DNA of 5,905 nt from Ardenticatenaceae bacterium. GTDB taxonomy: Bacteria; Chloroflexota; Anaerolineae; Promineifilales; Promineifilaceae. The stretch covers positions 1-5,905 of the forward strand of contig JACKBV010000066.1 in the NCBI GenBank assembly GCA_020634315.1, given 5' to 3'. Position 1 is the stretch's first letter, and every line of letters begins with the position of its first letter. Position numbers and translations under genes: made by a program. Under the pieces are notes generated by a model. The model did no database searches. It saw nothing but the letters and a program-made list of their open reading frames with translations, and was not told the origin of the DNA. Of this stretch, positions 5,495 to 5,905 are shown piece by piece.

Positions 5495-5905
5495 ATGGAA
5501 CGCCCTGATTTAAGCCAGATTCCCGATGACGTTCGCGCTTACATTGAAGCGCTCGAACAAGAATTACTAAGCCTGCAAAACAGCCCCACACTCAGCAAAG
5601 AAGCCCCAGAGCCAGAATTTAGCGAACCACCGACAACCATTAATGTGATCACCGTCAGCCAGGCGGGATACGCCAAACGTACGCCGCGCCATTGGTATGG
5701 ACGGCAGCGGCGCAGCGGCATGGGTGTGTTTGACATTGAATTGTCAGATGACGATGTCCCCGCGCTGTTGGCGTTGGCTGATGAAAGTGAGCAGTTATTG
5801 TTGTTCACGAACCAGGGACGCGCTTTTCGGCTGCCGGTAACGGCCGTTCCCGAAACGGCCGTGCGCGGACGCGGCCAATCCATCCCGGAGAAACTACCAT
5901 TTCGC
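5495..5905 (+). CDS. Stand-alone DNA gyrase A C-terminal beta-propeller-like protein (3' end outside window)
   Basis: The reading frame stays open for 137 codons to the window edge, so the gene is partial at its 3' end. Residues 1-30 look helical (DDVRAYIEALEQELLSLQ), and 31-47 are an acidic, Pro-rich linker. From about 48 onward the protein matches the first blade of the GyrA C-terminal DNA-wrapping propeller: INVITVSQAGYAKRTPRHWY (49-68), QRRSGMGVFDIE (71-82), LLLFTNQGRAFRLPV (101-115) and RGRGQSI (124-130). In gyrase this domain wraps DNA for supercoiling, and its GyrA box is QRRGGKG; here it is QRRSGMG (71-77), so the Lys is lost. The catalytic breakage-reunion domain with its active-site Tyr is absent, since the upstream gene is a CYTH protein. 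It may be a DNA-binding accessory factor (inference). ATG 5495 starts 7 bases after the CYTH stop. An in-frame ATG at 5477 would overlap that gene by 11 bases; neither has a clear ribosome site, so coupling is likely. Two ACGGCCGT copies lie near the edge. Confidence 0.85.
   Translation, partial: MERPDLSQIPDDVRAYIEALEQELLSLQNSPTLSKEAPEPEFSEPPTTINVITVSQAGYAKRTPRHWYGRQRRSGMGVFDIELSDDDVPALLALADESEQLLLFTNQGRAFRLPVTAVPETAVRGRGQSIPEKLPFR

Larger units (their letters stand above)
475..5862. repeat. Dispersed 8-bp palindrome ACGGCCGT, ten copies (HIP-like)
   Basis: Exact copies start at 475, 815, 838, 1048, 1365, 5071, 5173, 5332, 5840 and 5855. Five of these (815, 838, 5173, 5332, 5840) extend to the 10-bp palindrome AACGGCCGTT. 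Chance predicts about 0.1 copies in a window of this size. All ten are inside coding sequence. One-mismatch relatives occur at 2390 (ACGGCCGA), 4623 (CCGGCCGT) and 5017 (ACGGCCGA). This entry spans the set; the stretches between copies are not repeats. Confidence 0.9.

Overview
This window looks like a piece of a bacterial chromosome from a Chloroflexota-like lineage (Anaerolineae or a relative). That placement is an inference from two things: the style of the stand-alone acyl-CoA carboxylase cassette, and the degenerate 7-bp repeats between genes. No rRNA or other marker gene is present to settle it. All seven recognisable genes are on the + strand, and none has a strong ribosome binding site except the first.

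Layout. (1) A short single-domain asparaginase-family protein (57-545), about 45% GC and lower than what follows. (2) A small predicted four-helix membrane protein of unknown function (611-1057). (3) A complete three-gene biotin-dependent acyl-CoA carboxylase cassette: carboxyltransferase (1124-2665), biotin carboxylase (2755-4281) and biotin carboxyl carrier protein (4296-4808). (4) A CYTH/class IV adenylate cyclase-like protein (4879-5487). (5) The start of a protein carrying a DNA gyrase A C-terminal beta-propeller repeat without the gyrase catalytic part (5495 to the window edge).

The three carboxylase genes form one enzyme. The biotin carboxylase uses ATP and bicarbonate to carboxylate biotin on Lys130 of the carrier, and the carboxyltransferase moves the carboxyl group to an acyl-CoA. 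The carboxyltransferase is of the PccB/MmdA type, so propionyl-CoA (giving methylmalonyl-CoA) is the default guess, but the residue at the presumed specificity position is Cys, so the substrate is uncertain.

No new defence or mobile system is visible. The unusual content lies at the level of short sequence. First, the 8-bp palindrome ACGGCCGT occurs ten times (about 0.1 expected by chance), resembling the HIP1 palindrome of cyanobacteria. It is absent from a 3.7-kb stretch covering nearly all of the carboxylase genes, and in six of ten cases it is read as Thr-Ala-Val. Second, three intergenic spacers are built almost wholly from degenerate 7-bp units (consensus near CGATTAC). In the third spacer the units switch strand and form a long hairpin just before the CYTH start codon.
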